Source: Acinetobacter lwoffii
Lineage (GTDB): Bacteria > Pseudomonadota > Gammaproteobacteria > Pseudomonadales > Moraxellaceae
DNA length: 64,000 bases
Assembly (NCBI RefSeq): GCF_024129735.1
Contig: NZ_JAMXXK010000002.1
Coordinates: 41,903 to 105,902 of the forward strand
Reading direction: 5' to 3'
Below the pieces are notes generated by a model. It ran no database searches. It was not told the origin of the DNA and was given only the letters and a program-made list of their open reading frames with translations. Positions 36,124 through 45,110 of this stretch are shown here, piece after piece (position 1 is the first letter of the stretch; the number at the start of each line of letters is the position of its first letter). A program made the translations under genes and the position numbers.

Positions 36124-37362
36124 ATGAGCTTGAAATCAAAAGTAAAGACATCTGGATTACTGGCAGGTTTACTTGCTGTTCCATTCCTGCTGGCGCCCGC
36201 ACTGACCAATGCCAGCGTTCCTGCAACAGCAAAGGTCAATACCACCAAACTTAAAGTCGATGACAAGTTTGTGTATGTGGGTCAGTTGCACTCAGCAACC
36301 GGCACCATGGCAATTTCTGAAACCGGTTCGATTCAGGCAGAACGTCTGGCCATTGAACAGATCAATAAACAGGGCGGTGTTCTCGGTCGACAAATCAAAA
36401 TTATTCAGGAAGATGGTGCTTCTGACTGGCCAACCTTTGCAGAAAAAGCACGTAAATTGTCTGAAAAAGACCGTGTTGCTGCAATTTTCGGCTGCTGGAC
36501 TTCAGCCTCTCGTAAAGCCGTATTGCCAATTATTGAACGCAACAACTCTCTACTTTATTACCCAACCTTCTATGAAGGCTTAGAACAATCTAAAAACGTA
36601 ATCTACACCGGTCAGGAAGCAACTCAACAGGTACTTGAAGCACTGAACTGGCTGGCAAAAGAGAAAAAAGCCAAAACCTTCTATCTGATTGGTTCTGACT
36701 ACATCTGGCCGCGTACCACCATGAAAATTGCCCGTACCCACATCGAAAAAGTACTGAAAGGTAAAGTGGTTGGTGAAGAATACTATCCTCTGGGCCACAC
36801 TCAATTCGGCTCTCTCATCAACAAAACCAAACTGCGTAAACCAGATGCCATCTTTGCAGCAGTCGTGGGCGGCTCAAACGTATCCTTCTACAAACAAATG
36901 AAAGCTGCGGGCGTAACAGGCGACAAACAGACACTGCTTACCCTTTCAGTGACTGAAGATGAATTGCTGGGGATTGGCGGCGAAAACATGAAGGGCTTCT
37001 ACTCTTCAATGAAATATTTCCAAAGCCTAAATAACCCCAATAATGCTGCATTCGTAAAAGCCTTTAAAGCGAAATATGGCCCTAAAGCGGTGGTAGGTGA
37101 CGTAACACAAGCCGCTTACCTAGGTCCATGGTTATGGAAAGCCGCAGTTGAAAAAGCCGGTAGCTTCGATGTCGCGAAAGTGACTGCAGCATCTAAAGGC
37201 CTAGAAATGAAAACTGCGCCTGAAGGCTACGTGAAAATTGACCCGAACCACCATTTATGGAGCAAATCACGTATTGGTCAAGTGCAACCAAATGGTCAGT
37301 TCAAGGTTGTTTACGAGTCTAAAGGTCTAATCAAACCAAACCCATTCCCTAAAGGTTACTGA
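36124..37362 (+). CDS. Urea/short-chain amide ABC transporter substrate-binding protein (UrtA/FmdD-like)
   Basis: A 412-residue periplasmic binding protein of the UrtA/AmiC/FmdD group. It has a signal peptide (LKSKVKTSGLLAGLLAVPFLLAPALTNA). The motifs YVGQLHSATGTMAISETGS, GCWTSASRKAVLPI and LYYPTFYEGLEQSKNVIYTGQE are typical of UrtA. The ATG at 36124 is preferred to the frame's first start at 36079. It heads a five-gene ABC operon. No urease genes are seen here; amidases follow instead, so the substrate is more likely a short amide (formamide, acetamide) than urea, but both are possible. Confidence 0.92.
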   Translation: MSLKSKVKTSGLLAGLLAVPFLLAPALTNASVPATAKVNTTKLKVDDKFVYVGQLHSATGTMAISETGSIQAERLAIEQINKQGGVLGRQIKIIQEDGASDWPTFAEKARKLSEKDRVAAIFGCWTSASRKAVLPIIERNNSLLYYPTFYEGLEQSKNVIYTGQEATQQVLEALNWLAKEKKAKTFYLIGSDYIWPRTTMKIARTHIEKVLKGKVVGEEYYPLGHTQFGSLINKTKLRKPDAIFAAVVGGSNVSFYKQMKAAGVTGDKQTLLTLSVTEDELLGIGGENMKGFYSSMKYFQSLNNPNNAAFVKAFKAKYGPKAVVGDVTQAAYLGPWLWKAAVEKAGSFDVAKVTAASKGLEMKTAPEGYVKIDPNHHLWSKSRIGQVQPNGQFKVVYESKGLIKPNPFPKGY

Positions 37363-37376
37363 GTTAACAGCCACAT

Positions 37377-37408
37377 GATCAGGGGAAGCCATTCTCCTGA
37401 TCTTTTTA
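37377..37408 (+). terminator. Attenuator-like hairpin between the binding-protein and permease genes
   Basis: GATCAGG and CCTGATC enclose 12 bases and are followed by TTTTTATT. Such partial terminators make more binding protein than membrane parts. Confidence 0.7.
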
Positions 37409-37444
37409 TTCCACACAATTTTTTAAAGCTTGGAGGATGATGCG

Positions 37445-38365
37445 ATGGATCTATCATTTGCAGAATTCGGTGCAATATTTGCCATGCAAGGCTTTAATGG
37501 TCTCTCTGTGTTCTGTGTGCTGTTATTGATGGCGCTCGGCCTTGCAATTATCTTTGGGCAAATGGGCGTAATTAACATGGCACATGGTGAGTTTCTGACC
37601 ATTGGTGCATATACGACATTTTTCATTTCCACACTGACTGAAAGTTTTTTCCCTCAACTCCTACCTTACTATTTCCTGATTGCAATCATTGCAGCCTTCC
37701 TCACAGCAGGCATTATCGGTTACATGGTGGAACGACTCATGATCAGCCGGCTCTATCAACGGCCACTCGATACACTTCTTGCAACATGGGGCTTGAGCCT
37801 CATCATGCAGCAGTTGTTCCGTTCTATTTTCGGACCTAAGGAAGTCAGCCCGACTTTACCTGACTGGTTAATGGGTTCTTATCAACCGACGGAAGCCATC
37901 GATATTCCTATCAATGGTCTGTTCCTGGTGGGCGTTACCCTCTGTGTCACTGCATTTGTCTACTTTCTGATTTACCGTTCACGCTGGGGTTTACAACTTC
38001 GTGCAACCAACCAGAACCGCTTTATGAGTGGTGCTGTCGGGATCAATACCAAACGTGTTGACAGCTTAACCTTTGCCTTGGGTTGTGGGCTTGCAGGTAT
38101 TGCCGGTGCAGCTTTCACAACCATCGGTTCTACTGGTCCTACAGCAGGTTCGCTGTATATCGTTGATACCTTCTTAGTCGTGGTCTTCGGCGGTGCTGCA
38201 AGCTTGCTTGGCACCGTTGCCTCCGCATTCAGTATCGCGCAAGCACAATCTATTCTGGAATTCTTCCTTTCTGGTTCTGTCGCTAAAGTCCTGACACTGG
38301 CTACAGTCATTATTATCCTGATGCTGCGTCCTCAGGGTCTCTTCTCAATCAAAGTACGTAAATAG
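37445..38365 (+). CDS. ABC transporter permease (UrtB/LivH-like)
   Basis: A 306-residue inner-membrane permease of the branched-chain amino acid/urea family, with about eight helices. FGQMGVINMAHGEFLTIGAYT and GVGINTK-like ATNQNRFMSGAVGINTKRVD are the family's coupling regions. The ATG at 37445 follows a GGAGGATG site. It forms the membrane channel with the UrtC-like protein. Confidence 0.92.
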   Translation: MDLSFAEFGAIFAMQGFNGLSVFCVLLLMALGLAIIFGQMGVINMAHGEFLTIGAYTTFFISTLTESFFPQLLPYYFLIAIIAAFLTAGIIGYMVERLMISRLYQRPLDTLLATWGLSLIMQQLFRSIFGPKEVSPTLPDWLMGSYQPTEAIDIPINGLFLVGVTLCVTAFVYFLIYRSRWGLQLRATNQNRFMSGAVGINTKRVDSLTFALGCGLAGIAGAAFTTIGSTGPTAGSLYIVDTFLVVVFGGAASLLGTVASAFSIAQAQSILEFFLSGSVAKVLTLATVIIILMLRPQGLFSIKVRK

Positions 38366-38384
38366 GGGATTCAGGAGAGATATT

Positions 38385-39548
38385 ATGAAAAATCTAATGA
38401 ATGCCTTTTTAGGCGGTAAAGAAGGTGCGATTGGTCTGGTGATTCTTGCTGTACTGATCCTGCTGGTCATGCCAATGTTCCTGGATATTTTCCGTCTGAA
38501 TCTGATGGGTAAATATCTGACTTTTGCTTTTGTCGCAATCGGCCTGGTTCTGTGCTGGGGACACGGTGGTATCTTAAGTTTAGGTCAAGGGATTTTCTTT
38601 GGCATTGGTGGCTACTGCATGGCCATGTTCCTGAAACTTGAAGCTTCAGACATGCAATCTACAGCAGCGCAAACCACGCCAGGAATTCCAGACTTTATGG
38701 ACTGGAACCAGATCACCAGCTTGCCAGGCTTTTGGGAACCTTTCCATAGCTTCGGGTTTACTTTGTTTGCCATCATCATCATTCCAATCTTGCTTGCCTT
38801 CATCATCGGTTTCGCGATGTTTACCCGTCGTGTCGGTGATGTGTACTTCTCGATCATCATGCAAGCCATTGTAGCGATCCTGACCATTCTGATTATTGGT
38901 CAACAAGGTTTCACTGGCGGCATTAACGGGATTACAGACCTGAAAACCTTACATGGCTGGGATATCCGTACCGATGAAGCCAAATATGTCCTGTACTACA
39001 TCAATGCCCTGCTACTCATTGCAGTAATCATGATCAGCCGTTTTGTCCTTAGTTCTAAACTCGGTCGTCTACTTTCTGCGATGCGTGACAAAGAAGAACG
39101 TGTACGTTTCTCTGGCTATGACGTGGCCATGTACAAAGTATTCATTTTCTGTTTCGCAGCTGTGGTGTCATCTATTGGTGGTGCGATGTTTACCCTGCAA
39201 GTCGGCTTCATGTCACCAACGATTATCGGCATCGTACCTTCGATTGAAATGGTCATTCTGGCTGCAGTCGGTGGTCGTCTGTCGCTGATTGGTGCAGTGT
39301 ATGGTGCAGTACTGGTGAATCTGGGTAAAACTTACTTCTCTGAAGCCTTCCCTGAAGTATGGTTGTACTTCCTCGGTGCATTGTTCATCGGTGTGGTCAT
39401 GTTCTTACCTAATGGCTTAGCGGGTCTGTATGAAAAATATGTCCGTCCATTGTTCCTGAAAAAGAAACCGATCGACAGCACTTCGCCACCGCCAAGTAGT
39501 GATCCGGATAAAACGATCGATCCAATTGTGGAAGGAGGTGTGAAATGA
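38385..39548 (+). CDS. ABC transporter permease (UrtC/LivM-like)
   Basis: A 387-residue permease with about ten helices. GHGGILSLGQGIFFGIGGYCMAMF, SAMRDKEERVRFSGYDVAMYK and GLAGLYEKYVRPLF are characteristic of UrtC. The last 30 residues are polar and proline-rich. Its stop overlaps the start of the next ATPase gene by four bases (ATGA). Confidence 0.92.
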   Translation: MKNLMNAFLGGKEGAIGLVILAVLILLVMPMFLDIFRLNLMGKYLTFAFVAIGLVLCWGHGGILSLGQGIFFGIGGYCMAMFLKLEASDMQSTAAQTTPGIPDFMDWNQITSLPGFWEPFHSFGFTLFAIIIIPILLAFIIGFAMFTRRVGDVYFSIIMQAIVAILTILIIGQQGFTGGINGITDLKTLHGWDIRTDEAKYVLYYINALLLIAVIMISRFVLSSKLGRLLSAMRDKEERVRFSGYDVAMYKVFIFCFAAVVSSIGGAMFTLQVGFMSPTIIGIVPSIEMVILAAVGGRLSLIGAVYGAVLVNLGKTYFSEAFPEVWLYFLGALFIGVVMFLPNGLAGLYEKYVRPLFLKKKPIDSTSPPPSSDPDKTIDPIVEGGVK

Positions 39549-40303
39549 ACAAAGTTGGCGTAGAAATGAGTAAACCGGTACTGGTCATTGAAGATCTCAC
39601 CGTGTCCTTCGACGGTTTCAAGGCAGTCAGTGATCTCAACTTCTATCTGGATAAAAACGAAGTCCATGTGGTGATCGGCCCCAATGGAGCCGGCAAGACC
39701 ACAGTGCTGGATCTGATCTGCGGCAAGACCAAAGCGACTTCAGGCACCATTAAGTTCAATGATATTGAACTGACCAAACTGAAAGAGTTCGACATTGTCC
39801 GTAAAGGGGTTGGGCGTAAATTCCAGAACCCGAATATTTATGAAAATCTGTCGGTCTATGACAACCTGGAAATGTCCTTCCCGCGTGGCCGTAATGTCTT
39901 TGGTGCGCTGTTCTTCAGACGCACTAAAGATGTCGATGAGCGTATTCGTGAAGTTGCTGGCAAGATTTTCCTGACTGACCTGCTGGATACCTCCGCTGGT
40001 CTGCTCTCTCATGGCCAGAAGCAGTGGCTGGAAATTGGCATGTTATTGATGCAAGACCCAGAGCTGCTCATGCTGGATGAACCTGTCGCAGGGATGAGTG
40101 TCTCGGAACGTGAGCAGACGGCGCAACTGTTACGGGAAATCAGCAAAGGACGTTCTGTGCTGGTGATTGAACATGACATGGAATTCGTCAAAACCATTGC
40201 TGACAAAGTCACGGTACTGCACCAGGGCAAAATTCTGGCAGCAGGCAAAATGGACGATGTGCAAAATGATCCAAAAGTGATTGAAGTTTATCTGGGACAC
40301 TAA
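39545..40303 (+). CDS. ABC transporter ATP-binding protein (UrtD/LivG-like)
   Basis: A 252-residue ATPase with Walker A GPNGAGKTT, signature LSHGQKQWLEIGMLL, Walker B LLMLDEPVAGM and an EHDME switch His. The first ATG (39545) has an AAGGAGGTG site and overlaps the previous stop. It pairs with the UrtE-like ATPase. Confidence 0.94.
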   Translation: MNKVGVEMSKPVLVIEDLTVSFDGFKAVSDLNFYLDKNEVHVVIGPNGAGKTTVLDLICGKTKATSGTIKFNDIELTKLKEFDIVRKGVGRKFQNPNIYENLSVYDNLEMSFPRGRNVFGALFFRRTKDVDERIREVAGKIFLTDLLDTSAGLLSHGQKQWLEIGMLLMQDPELLMLDEPVAGMSVSEREQTAQLLREISKGRSVLVIEHDMEFVKTIADKVTVLHQGKILAAGKMDDVQNDPKVIEVYLGH

Positions 40304-40313
40304 GGAGGCCACC

Positions 40314-41012
40314 ATGAGCGGATTATTAGAAATTAATGCTTTGTGTTCAGGATATAAACAAAGTCAGGTGATTCACGACCTGGAACTGAAGATCCAACCG
40401 AAGGAAATTGTAGCGATCATGGGCCGTAACGGCATGGGTAAAACCACCCTGTTCAAAACCCTGATTGGTGATATTAAAAATACCAAAGGTGAAATCAAGC
40501 TGGATGGCAAAAATCTGGAAAAACTGGATCCTTACCAGCGCGTAGAAAATGGTGTGGCTTATGTGCCGCAGGGCCGGATGATTTTCTCCACCATGTCCGT
40601 ACTGGAAAATATCCAGACCGGTTTACCGGCTTCTGCGCACGGCAAAGTACCGGATGACCTGTATGAGCTGTTTCCTGTACTTTGGGATATGCGCAAACGT
40701 AAAGGTGGAAACTTATCGGGTGGGCAACAACAGCAATTAGCAATTGCCCGTGCCTTAGCGACTAATCCTAAAGTACTTCTGCTGGATGAACCGACGGAAG
40801 GGATTCAGCCCTCTATTATCAAGGACATTGCCAGAACTCTGAAAGAAATTCGTGACCAGCGTGACCTGACCATTGTGGTCTCTGAACAGGTGCTGAGTTT
40901 CACCATGGCGATGGCCGATCGCTTCCTGGTGATCGACAAAGGTCGCTTTGCTTATGAAAATGTCCGTGAAAATGTTGATGAGACCACCATCAGTAAATAT
41001 CTGTCTGTTTAA
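40314..41012 (+). CDS. ABC transporter ATP-binding protein (UrtE/LivF-like)
   Basis: A 232-residue ATPase with Walker A GRNGMGKTT, signature NLSGGQQQQLAIARAL and Walker B VLLLDEPTEGI. The ATG at 40314 follows AAGGAGG; the frame is open a little further upstream into the previous gene. It is the last gene of the transporter operon and is followed by a strong terminator. Confidence 0.94.
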   Translation: MSGLLEINALCSGYKQSQVIHDLELKIQPKEIVAIMGRNGMGKTTLFKTLIGDIKNTKGEIKLDGKNLEKLDPYQRVENGVAYVPQGRMIFSTMSVLENIQTGLPASAHGKVPDDLYELFPVLWDMRKRKGGNLSGGQQQQLAIARALATNPKVLLLDEPTEGIQPSIIKDIARTLKEIRDQRDLTIVVSEQVLSFTMAMADRFLVIDKGRFAYENVRENVDETTISKYLSV

Positions 41013-41036
41013 TCTGGCTGTAATTTTTCTCCACCT

Positions 41037-41060
41037 CCCCCGATTCGTCGGGGGATTTTT
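41037..41060 (+). terminator. Terminator of the transporter operon
   Basis: CCCCCGA-TTCG-TCGGGGG followed by ATTTTT is a very stable terminator. It separates the transporter operon from the amidase operon. Confidence 0.92.
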
Positions 41061-41150
41061 AATTTCTATTTCACTTAATTAATCGGCAGCTGATTTTAAT
41101 ATTTTATTTGATTATTCACATTTAAAAACTCTTTTCAGTCTCCCCCCTCC

Positions 41151-41172
41151 ATATACGCAATTCAACGTATTT
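41151..41172. promoter_or_regulatory. Operator-like inverted repeat, copy 2 (before amiE)
   Basis: ATATACG-N8-CGTATTT has the same core and spacing as the repeat before the transporter operon. It lies 70 bp before the amiE start, where an activator of a new promoter would bind. Confidence 0.6.
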
Positions 41173-41241
41173 TGCTGTAACGCATTTCACGCGACACTCG
41201 AATCATAAAGTTGAATCGATAAAAGAGTTGGAGAAATTTGA

Positions 41242-42285
41242 ATGCGTCACGGTGATATCTCAAGCAGCCCAGATACAGTAGGTGTGGCAGTTGTAAACTA
41301 CAAAATTCCTCGTTTGCACACTAAAGCGGAAGTGCTTAAGAACGCAAAAAAAATTGCTGAAATGTTGAAAGGAATCAAACAGGGTATTCCGGGTATGGAC
41401 CTGATTGTTTTTCCCGAATACAGCACCATGGGCATTATGTACGACCATGACGAGATGATGGCAACCGCTGCCACCATTCCAGGCGATGAAACCGCGATTT
41501 TCTCACAAGCCTGTATTGAAGCCAACGTCTGGGGCGTGTTCTCGATTACCGGTGAACAACATGAGGAACATCCAAACAAGGTGCCTTATAACACTTTGAT
41601 CCTGATTAATAACAAGGGCGAAATCGTTCAGAAATACCGCAAGATTATCCCATGGTGCCCGATTGAAGGCTGGTGCCCAGGTGATACCACCTATGTGACT
41701 GAAGGACCGAAGGGCATCAAGATGTCACTGATCATCTGTGATGACGGTAACTATCCAGAAATCTGGCGTGACTGTGCCATGAAAGGCGCTGAACTGGTGG
41801 TGCGTTGCCAAGGCTATATGTACCCGGCAGCAGATCAGCAGATCAACATGGCGAAATGCATGGCATGGGCAAATAACGTTTACGTTGCTGTTGCCAACTG
41901 TACCGGTTTTGACGGCGTTTACACTTACTTCGGTCACTCAGCAGTAGTCGGCTTCGACGGCCGTACCTTGGGTGAATGTGGTACGGAAGAAAACGGCATC
42001 CAATACGCACAATTGTCACTGCATGAAATTCGTGATGCACGTAAATACGACCAGTCACAAAACCATTTATTTAAATTGCTGCACCGCGGCTATACCGGTG
42101 TCTATAACAATGGTGACGGCGATAAAGGCGTTGCGGACTGTCCATTCGACTTCTACAAAACCTGGGTTCTGGATGCTCAAAAAGCGCAAGAGAACGTGGA
42201 AAAAATTACCCGCTCTACCATCGGTGTTGCGGAATGCCCAATCGGCAATTTGCCACATGAAGGCCTAGAAAAAGAAGCATCTTAA
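41242..42285 (+). CDS. amiE: Aliphatic amidase
   Basis: A 347-residue nitrilase-fold amidase, very close along its whole length to Pseudomonas aeruginosa AmiE as I know it (MRHGDISSS start, GLEKEA end). The catalytic triad is present: Glu in VFPEYS (59), Lys in YRKIIP (134), and Cys in IICDDG (166). It hydrolyses short aliphatic amides such as acetamide and propionamide to the acid and ammonia. It has its own promoter region with the shared operator, not the AmiC/AmiR system of Pseudomonas. Confidence 0.97.
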   Translation: MRHGDISSSPDTVGVAVVNYKIPRLHTKAEVLKNAKKIAEMLKGIKQGIPGMDLIVFPEYSTMGIMYDHDEMMATAATIPGDETAIFSQACIEANVWGVFSITGEQHEEHPNKVPYNTLILINNKGEIVQKYRKIIPWCPIEGWCPGDTTYVTEGPKGIKMSLIICDDGNYPEIWRDCAMKGAELVVRCQGYMYPAADQQINMAKCMAWANNVYVAVANCTGFDGVYTYFGHSAVVGFDGRTLGECGTEENGIQYAQLSLHEIRDARKYDQSQNHLFKLLHRGYTGVYNNGDGDKGVADCPFDFYKTWVLDAQKAQENVEKITRSTIGVAECPIGNLPHEGLEKEAS

Positions 42286-42311
42286 GTTTGGTCTGAGAGG
42301 AGGTATTCGAT

Positions 42312-43436
42312 ATGACATTTGCCAGCGACCGCATCAGTGCCAATCAGGAAACCCTGGCCAAACAGCGTTATGAGATGCAGAGCAAAGAACGTATTGCACG
42401 TACCTCTCGCTTTAGCTTTGATCCTGAAAAAGTCATGCAGCATGTCCGTGGTCATATCATTGGGCAGCGTGCCGCACTGGATGAAATTGAAAACATGCTC
42501 TTAACCGTCAAGGCAGATTTTAATGCCCCTACCCGGCCACTGGCAGTCACATTGATGCTAGGACCGACGGGTGTGGGGAAAACCGAAACGGTTCGGCTGA
42601 TTGCTGAGGCAATCCATGGCAAGCCCGATGCATTCTGCCGGATCGACATGAACACACTGGCACAGGAACATTATGCTGCAGCACTGACAGGTGCCCCTCC
42701 AGGCTATGTCGGCTCTAAAGAAGGCAATACCCTGTTTGATGAAGCCCATATTCAGGGCAGTTTTTCCAAGCCAGGTATTGTGCTGTTTGATGAAATTGAA
42801 AAAGCCAGTACCGAAGTCATTCGGGGTCTGCTCAACGTTCTGGAAACCGGAACCTTAAAGCTGACCGCGGGTACCAAAGTATTGGATTTCAAAAACTGCA
42901 TGATCTTTATGACCAGTAACGTCGGCGCCAAAGATGCTCAGGCACGCTTAAGACAGCTGGCCAAGCTTCCAAAGCCTATTCAAAAACTGGCCCGACTGGC
43001 CAAACTGGATGACAGCCAGATTACCGAACGCGCTCTGTACAAGAAGTTTGATCCTGAATTTTTGAATCGTATTGAACGTATTCTGCAGTATGAAGCGGTT
43101 GAAGCTGATTTGGCGCCAACACTGGTCAGTCTGGAAATCGAGAAACTGAATCAGCGACTCCGTAAGCAGAGCCGTACGGTTGAACTTACACCCGCTGCCA
43201 CCCAGTTTCTGTCTACCGGACACGATGTTCGCTTCGGTGCACGAGGCTTGAGTCGCCGCTTTCGGGTTTTGGTTGAGCCACAACTCGCTAGATTTTTTAT
43301 TCAGCATCCAGAAGCTAGTCAGATCATCATTGATTATGACGGCAAAACGATCCAGGTTCAGTCAGTTCCTGTTGAAAGCGTGATCGAAGATCCGCTGTTC
43401 ATCATGGATGACACGGGCAATAACATCAAAAACTAG
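42312..43436 (+). CDS. amiB: AmiB-like AAA+ ATPase
   Basis: A 374-residue AAA+ protein like the C-terminal module of Clp/Hsp100 ATPases. It has Walker A GPTGVGKTE, Walker B VLFDEIEKAS, the sensor MTSNVGA, and a C-terminal sensor-2 region with RFGARGLSRRF. In Pseudomonas the amiB gene also follows amiE and encodes a ClpX-like protein whose role is unclear. It starts 26 bp after amiE behind a GAGGAGG site. It may assist folding or assembly of the amidases. Confidence 0.85.
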   Translation: MTFASDRISANQETLAKQRYEMQSKERIARTSRFSFDPEKVMQHVRGHIIGQRAALDEIENMLLTVKADFNAPTRPLAVTLMLGPTGVGKTETVRLIAEAIHGKPDAFCRIDMNTLAQEHYAAALTGAPPGYVGSKEGNTLFDEAHIQGSFSKPGIVLFDEIEKASTEVIRGLLNVLETGTLKLTAGTKVLDFKNCMIFMTSNVGAKDAQARLRQLAKLPKPIQKLARLAKLDDSQITERALYKKFDPEFLNRIERILQYEAVEADLAPTLVSLEIEKLNQRLRKQSRTVELTPAATQFLSTGHDVRFGARGLSRRFRVLVEPQLARFFIQHPEASQIIIDYDGKTIQVQSVPVESVIEDPLFIMDDTGNNIKN

Positions 43437-43467
43437 CTTTATTCGACCTCAACACAGGGGATAAAAC

Positions 43468-44646
43468 ATGCAACATATTAAAATTAAACCGGGGGTTCCG
43501 CTGGCAGAACAGGCGGAAATTGGACATAACCGCTGGCATCCGGATTTGCCATTTCTGACTTCGGTAAAACCGGGTGAAGAAATCCTGATTGAAAGTCTGG
43601 ATTTCCTGGATGCGCAGATTAAAGATACCGATGACATTTCTGATGTCAAAAATGTCGACCTGACCCGTGCCCACCCATTAACCGGTCCTTTCTATGTAGA
43701 AGGTGCTGAACCAGGTGACTTACTGGTAATTGACCTGCTCGACATCCAGCCAATTTCAGATGTCGGTTTCTCTGGTGTATTTGCCAAGGAAAATGGTGGT
43801 GGCTTCCTGGCTGACTATTTCCCTGAAGCTGATAAAGCCATCTGGGACTTAAAAGGTTTATTTGCAACTTCACGTCATATTCCGGGCGTTCGTATTGCCG
43901 GCCTCAAACACCCAGGCCTGATGGGAACCTTACCCTCACATGACCTGCTAAAAGAGTGGAACCGTCGTGAGGCACTACTGGTGCCTAAAGGCCAAGCCAA
44001 CCCACCTGATCCGCGTACTGCCGTTTTGCGTGGCGTAACAGGTGCCGAATTCGACCGTATGGCAGCAGAAGCTGCGCGCACTGTTCCACCACGTGAACAT
44101 GGCGGAAATACGGACATTAAAGACCTGGCAGCAGGTAGCCGTATCTATTTCCCTGTTTATCAAAAAGGTGCCGGTTTCTCGATGGGCGATCTGCACTTCT
44201 CTCAAGGAGACGGTGAAATCGGTTTCTGTGGCGCGATCGAAATGGACGGTGTTACCCGTGTCGGCTTCGACCTGATCAAAGGTGGTATGGAGAAATATAA
44301 TATTGATTCTCCAATCTTTGTGCCAAGTAATGTCCGTCCGGCTTATGACCAGTGGCTGACCTTTGAAGGCATCAGCGTTGAAGATGGCGTTAACCATTAT
44401 CTGGATGCCACTGTAGCGTATCGTCAGGCGTGTTTAAAAGCGATTAAATACCTTGAAAACTTTGGCTTTACTGGCTCACAGGCATACATGTTGCTGACTG
44501 CCGCACCAGTTGAAGGCCGTATCGGTGGCATCGTGGATATTCCAAATTGTGCATGTACCGTATCTCTGCCAACTTCAATCTTCGAGCAGAACATCCTTCC
44601 TCAGGGTGCACTGAACGATGACAAATTCTGGGGGCATAAACGCTAG
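43468..44646 (+). CDS. fmdA: Formamidase/acetamidase (FmdA family)
   Basis: A 392-residue member of the FmdA_AmdA family, unrelated to AmiE in fold. The N-terminal KPGVPLAEQAEIGHNRWHPDLPF, TGPFYVEGAEPGDLLVIDLLDI, and GAIEMDGVTRVGFDLIKGG with acidic and His metal-site residues are typical. It splits formamide to formate and ammonia. It is the third gene of the amidase operon, so the cell has two kinds of amidase in one unit. Confidence 0.94.
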   Translation: MQHIKIKPGVPLAEQAEIGHNRWHPDLPFLTSVKPGEEILIESLDFLDAQIKDTDDISDVKNVDLTRAHPLTGPFYVEGAEPGDLLVIDLLDIQPISDVGFSGVFAKENGGGFLADYFPEADKAIWDLKGLFATSRHIPGVRIAGLKHPGLMGTLPSHDLLKEWNRREALLVPKGQANPPDPRTAVLRGVTGAEFDRMAAEAARTVPPREHGGNTDIKDLAAGSRIYFPVYQKGAGFSMGDLHFSQGDGEIGFCGAIEMDGVTRVGFDLIKGGMEKYNIDSPIFVPSNVRPAYDQWLTFEGISVEDGVNHYLDATVAYRQACLKAIKYLENFGFTGSQAYMLLTAAPVEGRIGGIVDIPNCACTVSLPTSIFEQNILPQGALNDDKFWGHKR

Positions 44647-44677
44647 TTTTACAATTTATTGTTGTTTTAGCTTCACA

Positions 44678-44721
44678 ACGGGTAGTCATCCAACCTAAAG
44701 CCTTCGGCTACCCGTCTTTTT
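44678..44721 (+). terminator. Terminator-like hairpin between fmdA and the FmdB-like gene
   Basis: ACGGGTAG and CTACCCGT enclose about 22 bases and precede CTTTTT. A competing inner stem (AGCC/GGCT) exists, so it may be a partial terminator. Confidence 0.6.
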
Positions 44722-44754
44722 AATTTGAGGCCTTCATGCGACAGGAGTACAGAA

Positions 44755-45051
44755 ATGCCGTTATATGATTTCCGCTGTGAGCATTGCGAGGGAATTTTTG
44801 AACAACGGGTTCCAATTGCCCGTATCTCAACCGATACGATTGAATGTAATTATTGCCAACAGCAGACTTTAGCTAAACCGATGATCACCGGTCATCAAAA
44901 AATCAATATGAAAAGCAAATGGCGTCCGGGTTCAGGCGCAGAAAAACTTGCAGGGCCTCTGGTAGAAGGACCCGGTACCAATAAAAATAGCGCACGCAGC
45001 TCGGTTTTACATAATTGCCGCGGCGTTAACTGTTCTTTATGCGATGTCTAA
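44755..45051 (+). CDS. fmdB: FmdB-family zinc-ribbon protein
   Basis: A 98-residue protein starting MPLYDFRCEHCEG, the FmdB family signature. Two CxxC knuckles (CEHC, CNYC) form a zinc ribbon, and further Cys (NCRGVNCSLC) occur at the C-terminus. The family was named for a putative regulator of formamidase genes in Methylophilus. Location after fmdA supports a link with amide use. The ATG at 44755 follows CAGGAG. Confidence 0.85.
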   Translation: MPLYDFRCEHCEGIFEQRVPIARISTDTIECNYCQQQTLAKPMITGHQKINMKSKWRPGSGAEKLAGPLVEGPGTNKNSARSSVLHNCRGVNCSLCDV

Positions 45052-45063
45052 TCTTTATTCATA

Positions 45064-45090
45064 AAAAATCCCGCTCTGGCGGGATTTTTT
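45064..45090. terminator. Bidirectional terminator between the amide locus and parE
   Basis: AAATCCCGC-TCTG-GCGGGATTT with A/T tracts on both sides lies between convergent genes. Confidence 0.9.
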
Positions 45091-45110
45091 GATTGCTTAA
45101 AATCGGTAGT

